From Nocardioides sp. Root682 (GTDB taxonomy: Bacteria > Actinomycetota > Actinomycetes > Propionibacteriales > Nocardioidaceae), in contig NZ_LMHJ01000003.1 of NCBI RefSeq assembly GCF_001427795.1, positions 209,288-273,287 of the forward strand: a stretch of 64,000 nt of DNA, given 5' to 3'. This document shows, in pieces, positions 42,988 through 51,469 of the stretch. Position 1 is the stretch's first letter; every line of letters begins with the position of its first letter. Position numbers and translations under genes: made by a program. The notes beneath the pieces are model-generated. The model ran no database searches. It was not told where the DNA came from and saw nothing but the letters and a program-made list of their open reading frames with translations.

Positions 42988-43644
42988 TCAAGCCGCACCG
43001 GACGGTGTGGTGGGCGCGAGTTCGATGGCGAGGTCGTGGGCACCGTGGCGGGCCTTGGCGTCCAGGTAGGAGCGGTTGGCCGCCGAGAGGTGAACGCCGG
43101 TGGATACGCGCTCGGTGATCGTCAGCCCGGCCGTGGCCAGTTGGGTGGCCTTGTCCGGGTTGTTGCTCAACAGAGACAACTCGACAATGCCCAGCGACAT
43201 GAGCATCTGGGCAGCGACGGTGTAGTCACGCTCGTCGGCGCCGTGGCCCAGAGCGTGGTTGGCCTGGTAGGTGTCGAGCCCCGCGTCCTGGAGCTTGTAG
43301 GCGTCCATCTTGTTGTAGAGCCCGATTCCCCTACCTTCCTGCCGTAGGTAGAGCAGGTACCCGCCTGCTGCCGTAATGCGCCGAATCGCCTCGTTCAGTT
43401 GGGGGCCGCAGTCGCATCGCTGGCTTCCGAGCACATCGCCCGTCAGGCACTCGCTGTGCAGGCGAACGAGCGGGGCTTTCAATTTGCCGGGGTAGATGTC
43501 GCCCAGTCGGATGGCCAGGTGTTCGCGGCCATCGACGAGTCCTTCGAAGGTGTACACCCGGCCGACCGTGGCGAAGCCATCGGTCAACTGAAGGGGCATC
43601 GTGATCTCGGTGCGGAGAGTTGCGGCGGGGAGTTCGGATCTCAT
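42988..43644 (-). CDS. ribA: GTP cyclohydrolase II
   Basis: A 218-residue protein. ATG 43644 has GAGGAA 4 bp upstream. Zinc site HSECLTGDVLGSQRCDC and catalytic stretch YLRQEGRGIGLYNK are complete, and LSNNPDK plus TERVST are as in the family. It opens the GTP ring to give the diamino-pyrimidinone phosphate, releasing formate and pyrophosphate. It stands alone, without the RibB half of the usual RibBA fusion, as last gene of a six-gene operon with a RibD-type reductase. A specialised role rather than bulk riboflavin supply is possible, since ribE/ribH are not nearby. The Tyr before RQEGR is kept. Confidence 0.9.
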   Translation of the reverse strand: MRSELPAATLRTEITMPLQLTDGFATVGRVYTFEGLVDGREHLAIRLGDIYPGKLKAPLVRLHSECLTGDVLGSQRCDCGPQLNEAIRRITAAGGYLLYLRQEGRGIGLYNKMDAYKLQDAGLDTYQANHALGHGADERDYTVAAQMLMSLGIVELSLLSNNPDKATQLATAGLTITERVSTGVHLSAANRSYLDAKARHGAHDLAIELAPTTPSGAA

Positions 43645-43660
43645 GGTTTCCTCGGTCCGG

Positions 43661-44353
43661 TCAGTTCTCGTCGAATCGGTCTGAAAGTGCGTAGCGCAGG
43701 AGGACGACGTCGCCGATCGGGCGGGCTTCGACAAGCCTTGCGCGGTTCTCCGAGCACCAGGGGAACCGGGCGTCCCCCACGAAGCGACATGCCCGTGAGT
43801 CGCCCACGAAGAACGGCGCCACGACGAGCTGCAACTCGTCAGCCAGGCCGTGGGAGAGGAACTGGGTGTGTACGGCGCCGCCTCCCTCGACCATCAGGCG
43901 GCGCACACCGCGGGTGTGCAGGTCCTCGCCGACTCCGCGCATCCGGACGGCCGGCCCGCCGTCCACGACCGTGGCCAGGTCGCCCAGACGGGCAGTTGTG
44001 CCGGCGACTCGATCGGTCGGGCAGTAGACGATCTTCTGACAGTCACCCTCGGCGAAGAACCTCGTGCGAGGGTCGAGGTCGCCGCCGGCCGTGACCGTCA
44101 CCTTCACGGGCGTCGTGGGCAGGCCGTCAGCCAGCCGCCGGCGGCGCCGTTGCTCGGAGCGGACGAGCAGGCGCGGGTTGTCGTTCCGGATCGTGGTGGC
44201 ACCGACCAGGATCGCGTCGGAGTCGGCCCGGACCTCGTCCACGCGGTCGAAGTCAGCCTCGTTGGAGAGCAGGAGCCGCTGGTCGGTCGCACTGTCCAGA
44301 TAACCGTCGAGCGACATGCTGCAGCTGAGGAGGGTGTAGGGCCGGTCACCCAT
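43661..44353 (-). CDS. RibD C-terminal-type pyrimidine reductase
   Basis: A 230-residue protein. ATG 44353 has GGAG upstream and overlaps the previous gene by 8 bp. It starts with the reductase fold directly (YTLLSCSMSLDGYLDS), then ILVGATTIRNDNPRLLVR and LMVEGGGAVHTQFL, the NADPH-dependent RibD_C signatures. No deaminase domain is present. In yeast and archaea a stand-alone reductase of this kind reduces the ribosylamino-pyrimidine before deamination. With the adjacent RibA it would convert GTP to the ribitylamino-pyrimidinone phosphate; what happens next in this operon is unknown. Confidence 0.87.
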   Translation of the reverse strand: MGDRPYTLLSCSMSLDGYLDSATDQRLLLSNEADFDRVDEVRADSDAILVGATTIRNDNPRLLVRSEQRRRRRLADGLPTTPVKVTVTAGGDLDPRTRFFAEGDCQKIVYCPTDRVAGTTARLGDLATVVDGGPAVRMRGVGEDLHTRGVRRLMVEGGGAVHTQFLSHGLADELQLVVAPFFVGDSRACRFVGDARFPWCSENRARLVEARPIGDVVLLRYALSDRFDEN

Positions 44354-45275
44354 GAGTGGCTCCGTCCATCCCGCGCGTGGGAGCACGGAAGCCGAGGGCG
44401 GGAATGCGGGTGCCCAGCAGTCCCAGAGCGCCCGGCAATGTGGCGACCAACGCCATGACTCCGTAGGCAACCGCGACCTCGAGGCCGACGCTGGCGCCGA
44501 CTCCGGATGCAGCGAAGATCCAGGCAGCAACTCCCTCGCGGGGCCCCCACCCGGCGAGGTTCAGCGGGATGGCTGAAGCCATCAGTACGACGAGTGCGAT
44601 CGCTACCAGCTCTCCCAGCGGTGTCGTGACGCCGACCGTGCGCGCAGCAACCACGAAAACCAGCGCATGTCCACCCACCGCGATCGTGGAGAGGCCTGCG
44701 ATCCGTGGCCAGATGCCGGGCGCCGCGGGCACATGCCGGATCTCGACCCGGAGCGTGCGGATGAAACGGTCCGGCAGCCCACCGTGGACGAGGATCAGGA
44801 CTCCCGCGACGGCCAGGAGCAGCCACCCGACCAAAGCCTGTACGAGCGCCGCCAGCCAGAGGGCAGCGCCGACCGCCAGGGTGGCCTGCACGGCGAAGCC
44901 GGTGGCTCGGTCCCAGAACACCGACATCAGGCCGCGCGACATTGCACGTGAGCCTCGCCCATGGCGCACCGCCCTGTCCACGTCGCCGAGGATTCCTCCC
45001 GGCAGGGTGGCATTGAGGAACTGCGAGCGGTAGCAGGCCAGGAACGCTGAGCGCACCGGCACCGCGACATCGAGGAGGTCGGAGATGAGGCTCCAGCGCA
45101 CGGCACAGCACCACGTGGTGATCGCGGTCACGACGACGGCGAGGAGCAGTGCCGTCGGGTCGATGCGACGAAGGCCGTTGACGAACGGCGCTGCGCCAAA
45201 CTGGAGCACGAGGACGACCAGGATCGCCGCACCTCCGAGAAGGCGCAGCGAGGTCCAGAGCGTCGTCTTGCTCAT
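44346..45275 (-). CDS. LPG-synthase-type integral membrane protein (UPF0104)
   Basis: A 309-residue protein. ATG 45275 with GGTGG upstream. Seven or eight membrane helices (LLGGAAILVVLVLQFG, LLLAVVVTAITTWCCAVRW and others) and the family signatures R-W-x-L at the second helix, FLNATLPGGILGDVDRAVR and LNLAGWGPREG. This is the transmembrane part of lysylphosphatidylglycerol synthase-like proteins, without the soluble aminoacyl-transfer domain. In biosynthetic clusters such proteins act as flippases or lipid-handling partners of glycosyltransferases. Its place between a GT4 enzyme and pterin-type enzymes suggests handling of a lipid-linked or exported product (inference). Confidence 0.85.
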   Translation of the reverse strand: MSKTTLWTSLRLLGGAAILVVLVLQFGAAPFVNGLRRIDPTALLLAVVVTAITTWCCAVRWSLISDLLDVAVPVRSAFLACYRSQFLNATLPGGILGDVDRAVRHGRGSRAMSRGLMSVFWDRATGFAVQATLAVGAALWLAALVQALVGWLLLAVAGVLILVHGGLPDRFIRTLRVEIRHVPAAPGIWPRIAGLSTIAVGGHALVFVVAARTVGVTTPLGELVAIALVVLMASAIPLNLAGWGPREGVAAWIFAASGVGASVGLEVAVAYGVMALVATLPGALGLLGTRIPALGFRAPTRGMDGATHG

Positions 45276-45342
45276 GGCTGTCCACCTAACGGTCGGGCCG
45301 ATACGCCGGTACCTGGACACACGGCGAATGGATCCGTTCGGT

Positions 45343-46410
45343 TCAACGTCGCACCGCCGACAGGACCTCCGAGATCTTCTTCGCGGTCTCTGCCCAGGGC
45401 ATGAGGTCCGAACGACGACGCTGCGCGACCTGGCGCAGGCTCTCGCGCAGAGCGGCATCAGTGAGCCACCGTCGCAGGGCTGCGGAGAGAGAGTCCGCGT
45501 CGCGGACGGGGACCAGCAGCCCAGGCGTCGCGCCGCCCTCGGTCCGGCCGACAGCCTCCGGGTGCCCTCCAACGGACGTGGCGACAACGGGAATCCCACA
45601 TGCCAACCCCTCGGTCACGGCCATGCCGAAGGACTCCCGGTGCGAAGCCGACACCACGAGGTCGGTTCTCGACCGGACAATCTGCAAGGCGGGGTCGCTC
45701 AGTGGCCCGAGGAAGCTCACCCGATCCGCGATACCTCGCCGCTCTGTAGTTGTCCGGAGTCGGTCGACGAACCCGGGTTCGAGGGTGAGTGAACCGACGC
45801 AGGTGCAGTGCCAGGGCAGGTCCTGCACCTGAGCCAGGGCCTCGACCAGCGTATCGTGGCCCTTGTCCGCCGTAACCGATGCGACACACAGCAATTCGCC
45901 ACTCGACGCCGAACCCGTCGCCGGCGCCCTGAGGTCAGTGCCTGGCTCGGCGACGTGGACGCTGTCGGGCTCGAGACCGTGATGGGAGAGCACCCATCGG
46001 CGCGCCCAGTGGCTCGTCGTGACCACGGCTCGGGCGGACCTGAGTGCGCTGCGTTCGGTCGCTCTCACGCGCACCTCGGGAACCGTCTCCGCCAGGGGCA
46101 TGTGCATCAGAAGCACCTGGCGCAGTCGGTCGGACTCCGCAGTCAGGGCCGATGCAGCCGAACCGATCAAACCATCGATCAGCACCGTGGCCTGGTTCGG
46201 CAGGTGCGAGAGCAGGCGAGCCAAGTCGGCTTGGTCGGCCGGGGTCGGGTGTGGCCAATCGCCGGACACCAGGTGCTCTTCCAGGATCCAACCGGCGTCG
46301 ACGAGCTCGTCGCACACGCGGCGGTCGTAGACATTCCCGCCGCTGGGACGGGCAGGATCGTCGACGGCTTCCGGGAGTACGACGTGGATCGGAAAGTGGG
46401 TGATGTTCAC
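45343..46410 (-). CDS. GT4-family glycosyltransferase
   Basis: A 355-residue protein. GTG 46410 overlaps the preceding stop (GTGA). GT-B fold: N-half with a GG motif ([14 protein letters not shown]), C-half with [27 protein letters not shown] and the E-x7-E signature ESFGMAVTE followed by [16 protein letters not shown]. These are retaining GT4 features using a nucleotide sugar. Acceptor unknown. Translational coupling to the QueD-like gene suggests its product, or something made by the operon, is glycosylated. No membrane segment. Confidence 0.87.
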   Translation of the reverse strand: MNITHFPIHVVLPEAVDDPARPSGGNVYDRRVCDELVDAGWILEEHLVSGDWPHPTPADQADLARLLSHLPNQATVLIDGLIGSAASALTAESDRLRQVLLMHMPLAETVPEVRVRATERSALRSARAVVTTSHWARRWVLSHHGLEPDSVHVAEPGTDLRAPATGSASSGELLCVASVTADKGHDTLVEALAQVQDLPWHCTCVGSLTLEPGFVDRLRTTTERRGIADRVSFLGPLSDPALQIVRSRTDLVVSASHRESFGMAVTEGLACGIPVVATSVGGHPEAVGRTEGGATPGLLVPVRDADSLSAALRRWLTDAALRESLRQVAQRRRSDLMPWAETAKKISEVLSAVRR

Positions 46411-46802
46411 ACGAGTCGCGAGTAGGAGGCCCAGGCGACGTGAGACTCACGCAGCGTCACCTCGATCCCTGACAGACCTTCCGTCCGACCGAGGTGGCCG
46501 CCGCGGACGCGGTGCGCGAGCCGGTCGGCAACGATCCGGGCCAGCGCCTCGGTCGTGGTCGTCCGTCCCGCGAGCGCCGGTTCGTCATCGAGGTTGCGGT
46601 AGTTGAGGTCGCTGAGGACGGCGTTCAGTTCGACCGTGGCCCTGCCCATGTCGACGACGATCCCGTCGCCGCTGAGCTCGGATGCGGCAAACGTCGCGTC
46701 CACGATGTACGTCGCCCCATGGAGTCCCTGGGCCGGTCCGAAGACCTCGCCCGGCAGGCTGTGGGCAATCATGATGTGGTCTCGGACGGTCACGCGGTAC
46801 AT
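46407..46802 (-). CDS. QueD/PTPS-like protein with altered active site
   Basis: A 131-residue protein. ATG 46802 has GAGGAG 6 bp upstream and lies 13 bp inside the previous gene. The fold of 6-pyruvoyl-/6-carboxy-tetrahydropterin synthase is visible ([52 protein letters not shown]). However, the HGH zinc pair reads HGA, no catalytic Cys precedes it, and the LDH strand reads LNYRNLDD. It is therefore unlikely to perform the standard reaction; it may bind a pterin or carry out a different step. Operon partner of a BchC-like dehydrogenase and a glycosyltransferase. Confidence 0.8.
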   Translation of the reverse strand: MYRVTVRDHIMIAHSLPGEVFGPAQGLHGATYIVDATFAASELSGDGIVVDMGRATVELNAVLSDLNYRNLDDEPALAGRTTTTEALARIVADRLAHRVRGGHLGRTEGLSGIEVTLRESHVAWASYSRLV

Positions 46803-47794
46803 CTGTTCTCCTCGGGCTTGGGATCGTAATTGATGGTGTGGCACAGAGAGGACCGGCTGCCATCGGCGACCGCGGCCATCACGTCTGGGAGGTCCCAGAA
46901 GGACGAGCCCTCGCTGACGAGTGCGTCGTACGCCGGATCTCGCAGGAGGTCCAGAGCCAGCTCGAGGCGATCGCGGTGCGTGCGGCTGGCCCGTCGCGCC
47001 GGCGCGATGGAGCCGACCTGGCTGGCCCGGATGGAGAGGCGCGAGGAGTGAAAGACCGCTCCCAGCGGAACGGTGACCGGCACGTCGCCGTACCAGCTGA
47101 GCTCGACCACGGAACCCTCCGGGCCGAGCAGCTCCAACGAGCGCTGCAGCCCCTGGGCGGTGGCGCTCGTGTGGACGACGAGGTCACGTCCAGCGCGCGC
47201 CGTGGCCGGATCGGCGAACTCGACTCCGAGGGCGGTTGCGATCTGCGCGCGGTCGGGGTTCGTGTCGACGAGCGTGACCTCGACACCGGGGAATCCGGCA
47301 AGTAGACGAGCGACGCAGCTCCCGACCATGCCAGCGCCCACGACAGCCACCCGGTCGCCGACGAGCGGGGCGGCGTCCCACAGCGCGTTCACGGCCGTCT
47401 CCATGGTGCCGGCGAGGACGGCTCGCCGGGGAGGCACGCCATCGGGGACCGGCACGACAGCGGTGACAGGCACGACATACCTGGTCTGGTGTGGATAGAG
47501 ACAGAACACCAGTCTTCCCTCGAGCTCAGCGGGTCCGGCCTCGACGACACCCACGTTGAGGTAGCCGTACTTGACGGGCGCCGGGAACGCGCCCTCCTGG
47601 AAGGGGGCTCGCATTGCCTGGTGTTGGTCCTTGGGGACCCGTCCGGCGTGGACCAGCGCCTCTGTGCCACGGCTGATCGCCGAGACCACCGTCCGCACCA
47701 GTACTTCGCCGGAGCGGGGCGCTGCCAGCCGGACTGGCCGGATCTCTCCGGTTCCCGGCTCGGTAAGCCAGTAGGCCCATGCCTGCTCGGTCAC
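46790..47794 (-). CDS. BchC-like medium-chain dehydrogenase without zinc ligands
   Basis: A 334-residue protein. GTG 47794; GAGGAC upstream. MDR fold with Rossmann loop [15 protein letters not shown] and VTLVDTN. The N-domain has [18 protein letters not shown] and [13 protein letters not shown], as in BchC-type (bacteriochlorophyllide a dehydrogenase-like) proteins. The Cys and the GHE motif of zinc alcohol dehydrogenases are missing. It should oxidise or reduce a hydroxyl/keto group on a larger ring substrate. First gene of the six-gene operon down to 42988; divergent from the phosphotransferase/sulfatase fusion at 47877 with 82 bp between starts, so both sides are probably co-regulated. Confidence 0.82.
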   Translation of the reverse strand: MTEQAWAYWLTEPGTGEIRPVRLAAPRSGEVLVRTVVSAISRGTEALVHAGRVPKDQHQAMRAPFQEGAFPAPVKYGYLNVGVVEAGPAELEGRLVFCLYPHQTRYVVPVTAVVPVPDGVPPRRAVLAGTMETAVNALWDAAPLVGDRVAVVGAGMVGSCVARLLAGFPGVEVTLVDTNPDRAQIATALGVEFADPATARAGRDLVVHTSATAQGLQRSLELLGPEGSVVELSWYGDVPVTVPLGAVFHSSRLSIRASQVGSIAPARRASRTHRDRLELALDLLRDPAYDALVSEGSSFWDLPDVMAAVADGSRSSLCHTINYDPKPEENRCTA

Positions 47795-47876
47795 GTTCGT
47801 CCTCTTCCTCGCCCTGCTGATGAACCAGCGCGGCGGGGTCGCCGTATGGCTAGTACATCTAGAACACGGAGGAACA

Positions 47877-50213
47877 ATGGATCGGGTTCATCTCGGCCCC
47901 GTGGGCGTCTTCGGCGCGACGCTGGTCATCGTCGTCGGCATCTGCTCTGCGATGGGTCTTGGCCCGATTGGTTGGGTGACCGGTGTCAGTTGCACGGCCG
48001 CGCTGGCCCTGGTGCTGGACCGCGCACTTGTCCGCCACCGCCTCGTCGGGATGGGGCCCGCCACCTGCGTGACGGCCTTCCGTGCCGCGCTGGTTTGCGG
48101 GGTCGCGGCCCTGATTGCCGACGCAGTGGCAGGCGACGGGCACCCGGGGTTGGTGACAGCGCTCAGCGCCGCGGCGCTGGCGCTGGACGCTGTCGATGGC
48201 CACGTCGCGCGTCGCACCGACACCGTGACTGGCTTCGGCGCGCGCTTCGACATGGAAGTCGACGCCTTTCTCATCGCAGTCCTGGCCCTGTACGTGGCAC
48301 CGAGCGTCGGGTGGTGGGTGGCGGCCATCGGCGCGATGCGTTACGCGTACGTGGCCGCTTCGTGGGCGTGGCGCTGGCTTCGACGGCCGCTCCCTCCGCG
48401 CTTCGCCGCGAAAGTGGTCGCAGCGGTGCAGGGGGTGGTGCTCGTGGTCGCTTCGGCCGGTGTGCTGCCGGTCGGGTGGGTGCGCGGCGCTCTGGCCGTT
48501 GCTCTGCTGTTGCTCGTGCACTCCTTCGGGATCGACGTCTGGCGGCAGTGGCGACTGCGTCACGACCCGGTGGCGCCCGACACCAGGTCCCCGCTGCCCG
48601 TGCGAAGCGCGCCGGCGGCGTCGGTGACCGTGCTCGCAGTCGCCGGACTGTGGTTCGCACTGTCCACCCCCGCCCTCGTCGACGGCTTCGCGCCGGTCGA
48701 CCTCATCCGGATCCCGATCGAAGGCCTCGTCCTGGTGACGACTGCTCTCGTGCTCCCTGCACGACTCGGGCGGGTGGTCGCCGTGGGGTTCGGCCTGGTC
48801 GCGGCCACAGTGACACTGTTGGCGGCGGTGAACGCCGGCTTCCGGATCGCTCTCGACCGTCCGTTCCACGTGCTGGGGGACTGGTCGTACCTTGCCAACG
48901 GCGTCGAACTGCTGCAGGACACGATCGGCGGGACTCGTGCGGTGCTCCTCGTCGGCGCGGCAGCGGCCACGGCGGTCGCCCTGATCTGGCTGCTGCCCCT
49001 GGCGGTCCTGCGGGTGACCCGGGCTGCGACCGGGAATCGCCGTCGCTCCGCGAGGATTGTCCTGACCTTGGCAGCGGTGTGGGTCGCGTGTGCTGCGTAC
49101 GGAGGGCCGGCGGCTCCACTGGCGGGTGCTGGCGCGACGGCGCTCACCGTCGACACGGCGCGGCAGGTCCGGTTGGACCTGGAGGACACGGACGACTTCG
49201 AGCAGCAGATCGGCGACGACCCGGCCGCAGGTGTGCCGGCGGACGAACGGCTCGCGGGACTGGCCGGCAAGGACGTGCTGATCGTGTGGGTCGAGAGCTA
49301 TGGCCGCGTGGCGCTCGAGGGAGTCCCGATCTCGGAGGGAATCATCGACGTGCTCGACGACGGCACGGACCGTCTGGCGGCCGCCGGTTACGACATGCGG
49401 AGCGCCTTCCTCACCTCGCCGACCTTCGGGGCCGGCAGTTGGCTCGCCCATGGCACCCTTCAGTCCGGGCTCTGGGTCGACAGCGAGCAGCGCTACGGCC
49501 AGTTGCTCAAGAGCGACCGGCTCTCGCTGACGTCAGCCTTCGAGCAGGCCGGATGGCGCACCGTCTTCACCGTGCCCGCCAACACCCGGGACTGGCCCGA
49601 GGGGGCGGCGTACTACGGGTTCGATCAGCTCAACGACTCGCGCAACGTCGGGTATGCCGGCCCCAAGTTCGGATACGCGTCCATGCCCGACCAATACACC
49701 CTCGAGCACTTCCGGCGAACCGAGCTCGCCCCCGTCGACCGGCGACCCGTGATGGCCGAGATCGACCTGGTCTCGAGCCACCACCCTTGGAGCCCCCTAC
49801 CTGAGCTGGTCAACTGGGATGAGGTGGGCGACGGCTCGGTCTTCCAAGGGATGCCAGAGCGTGGCGAGGCGGCGGTGAACGGCAAGGAAGAGCCGGCGAC
49901 GGCACAGCGGTACTACGGAAAGTCGATCGAGTACACGTGGCGGACCATCATCTCCTTCCTGCTCACCTACCCCGATCCCAACCGCGTGTTGCTCATTGCC
50001 GGAGACCATCAACCGCACGCCTTCGTGAGCGGTACGGATTCGGGACGCGACGTGCCCGTCACGGTCATCTCCCAGGACCCCGCGGTGATGGGCCGGATCG
50101 CCGACTGGCAGTGGCAGCCCGGCTTGCGTCCCGGGCCCGACGCTTCGGTCTGGCCGATGAGCGCAGTGCGAGACCGGCTGTTCACTGCTTTCGGGCAGCA
50201 CGGGCCACGCTGA
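47877..50213 (+). CDS. Fusion of CDP-alcohol phosphotransferase and sulfatase-fold membrane enzyme
   Basis: A 778-residue protein. ATG 47877 has GGAGG 4 bp upstream. Residues ~35-215 are a CDP-alcohol phosphotransferase: LDAVDGHVAR, then G-x3-D-x3-D in GFGARFDMEVDA, with six or so helices. More membrane helices follow (~240-430). Residues ~460-770 are a periplasmic alkaline-phosphatase/sulfatase-superfamily domain (VLIVWVESYGR, SPTFGAGSWLAHGTLQSG, DLVSSHHPWSP, LIAGDHQPH), as in lipoteichoic acid synthases. The fusion would couple transfer of a phospho-alcohol inside with phospho-group transfer or cleavage outside. Divergent partner of the RibA/RibD/QueD-like operon; a phospho-lipid or surface glycopolymer product is an inference. 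Confidence 0.85.
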   Translation: MDRVHLGPVGVFGATLVIVVGICSAMGLGPIGWVTGVSCTAALALVLDRALVRHRLVGMGPATCVTAFRAALVCGVAALIADAVAGDGHPGLVTALSAAALALDAVDGHVARRTDTVTGFGARFDMEVDAFLIAVLALYVAPSVGWWVAAIGAMRYAYVAASWAWRWLRRPLPPRFAAKVVAAVQGVVLVVASAGVLPVGWVRGALAVALLLLVHSFGIDVWRQWRLRHDPVAPDTRSPLPVRSAPAASVTVLAVAGLWFALSTPALVDGFAPVDLIRIPIEGLVLVTTALVLPARLGRVVAVGFGLVAATVTLLAAVNAGFRIALDRPFHVLGDWSYLANGVELLQDTIGGTRAVLLVGAAAATAVALIWLLPLAVLRVTRAATGNRRRSARIVLTLAAVWVACAAYGGPAAPLAGAGATALTVDTARQVRLDLEDTDDFEQQIGDDPAAGVPADERLAGLAGKDVLIVWVESYGRVALEGVPISEGIIDVLDDGTDRLAAAGYDMRSAFLTSPTFGAGSWLAHGTLQSGLWVDSEQRYGQLLKSDRLSLTSAFEQAGWRTVFTVPANTRDWPEGAAYYGFDQLNDSRNVGYAGPKFGYASMPDQYTLEHFRRTELAPVDRRPVMAEIDLVSSHHPWSPLPELVNWDEVGDGSVFQGMPERGEAAVNGKEEPATAQRYYGKSIEYTWRTIISFLLTYPDPNRVLLIAGDHQPHAFVSGTDSGRDVPVTVISQDPAVMGRIADWQWQPGLRPGPDASVWPMSAVRDRLFTAFGQHGPR

Positions 50214-50230
50214 GCGAGCCGCGGCTGTCC

Positions 50231-50914
50231 TCAGGCCGCCAACTGCAGGACCAAGGTGCCGTCGGCGGCCCTGACCTCCACGGACCCGATGTCGTCCGGC
50301 GCTGCAGATGTGGCAAGGGTGACCGTGGTCCGCTTTCCCGACTCGGCACGCCAGGTGCCGACCTGTTCCACCCGCCCGTCACGGGAGCGGATGAAGATGG
50401 CATACGACGTCCACGTGTCCTCGTCGGCTGAAGCATAGGTGCAGGTCAGGTCGATCCGCGTGCCCCACTCCTTGCCGGTCAGGGAGACCCATCCGGTGAC
50501 CCTGCCGGACCCCACGCTGCCCATCCGGATGGCCGGAGCAGTCGTGACGGACGGTGCGGATCGTGCCGACAGGGATGGGTCGTCGCTGGCGACCACGGCA
50601 CCGGTGATGGCGACGGCGGCGATGACGCATGCTGCGCAAAGGATCGCCGTCGCCGCGTCGCGACGTCGCCGGGACCGTCGTACTCGGGACACGAGCGCAG
50701 GGAGAAGCGTGGCGGGGGCCGTCTCGCGCTCCCCGGACTGTTCCACGATCTCCACCGGAACCCGCGCCAGCAGTCCGGGCAGGCCGGTCAGGTCGGCCAC
50801 GGCACGCGAGCACTCCGCGCACCCTGAGAGGTGCTGTTCGAAAACTGCTTGCTCCGAAGGGGCGAGCGAGCTGATGACGTAGGCGCCATCGAGGTGGGTG
50901 AACTCGCAGTTCAT
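50231..50914 (-). CDS. Anti-sigma factor with zf-HC2 zinc finger
   Basis: A 227-residue protein. ATG 50914 overlaps the sigma gene stop (ATGA). N-terminal zinc anti-sigma motif: HLDGAYVISSLAPSE, then HLSGCAEC (His-x3-Cys-x2-Cys). One membrane helix at ~100-120 (AILCAACVIAAVAITGAVVA) and an extracytoplasmic beta domain of ~100 residues. It should hold the ECF sigma factor at the membrane and release it on a redox or envelope signal. Layout resembles the SigL/RslA pair of mycobacteria. Confidence 0.88.
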   Translation of the reverse strand: MNCEFTHLDGAYVISSLAPSEQAVFEQHLSGCAECSRAVADLTGLPGLLARVPVEIVEQSGERETAPATLLPALVSRVRRSRRRRDAATAILCAACVIAAVAITGAVVASDDPSLSARSAPSVTTAPAIRMGSVGSGRVTGWVSLTGKEWGTRIDLTCTYASADEDTWTSYAIFIRSRDGRVEQVGTWRAESGKRTTVTLATSAAPDDIGSVEVRAADGTLVLQLAA

Positions 50915-51423
50915 GCGACGACGCCCGCCTCCTCGAGCGCAAGCCGCAGCGCCCGCAGGGCGTAGTGGGTGCGTGACTTCACCGTCCCCGGCGGGATGCC
51001 GAGGCGATGGGCGACGTCTGCCACCGGACGACCGCGGTAGTAGCACTCGACGATGACGGTGCGGTGCTCGACGGACAGGTTGGTCAGCGCATCGGCGACC
51101 ACCCAGGACAGCAGCAATTCGTCCGTACGGTCGCTGGTGGCGGTGTAGTCGGGAACCTCGGCCGTCGGGAACTCGCTCTGCGAACGCCGGGTCCGCCACT
51201 CGTCGATCACGATGTTCCGGGCGACGGTGAACAGCCAGGACCTGACCGAACCGCGGGACTCTGTCAACGTGGCCGAGTTGCGCCAGGCCCGCAGCATGGT
51301 TTCCTGTGCCACGTCCTCTGCCCGCGCTCGGTCACTGCCGGTCAGGTGGAGACAGAAGGCCCACAGGGCATCGGAGTGGGTGTCGTGCAACGTCTTCATC
51401 GCTGCGGCCTGGTCGTCGAGCAT
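50911..51423 (-). CDS. ECF-family RNA polymerase sigma factor
   Basis: A 170-residue protein. ATG 51423 with GAGG upstream. Region 2 (DALWAFCLHLTGS, AEDVAQETMLRAWRN, SVRSWLFTVARNIVIDEWR) and region 4 (LSVEHRTVIVECYYRGRPVADVAHRLGIPPGTVKSR) are complete, with no extra domains. Translationally coupled to its anti-sigma factor. The upstream candidate promoter TGAACC-16-CGTACA resembles those of SigL-type factors, so autoregulation is likely. Its other targets in the window are not evident; the AACGG promoters do not look like ECF promoters. Confidence 0.9.
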   Translation of the reverse strand: MLDDQAAAMKTLHDTHSDALWAFCLHLTGSDRARAEDVAQETMLRAWRNSATLTESRGSVRSWLFTVARNIVIDEWRTRRSQSEFPTAEVPDYTATSDRTDELLLSWVVADALTNLSVEHRTVIVECYYRGRPVADVAHRLGIPPGTVKSRTHYALRALRLALEEAGVVA

Positions 51424-51441
51424 TTGCGCCTCACAGGTAGT

Positions 51442-51469
51442 TGTACGGGGCGAGGTGGCCCACGGTTCA
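51442..51469 (-). promoter_or_regulatory. Candidate ECF-type promoter of the sigma/anti-sigma operon
   Basis: On the minus strand TGAACC (51469-51464), 16-bp spacer, CGTACA (51447-51442), 18 bp before ATG 51423. Confidence 0.5.
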
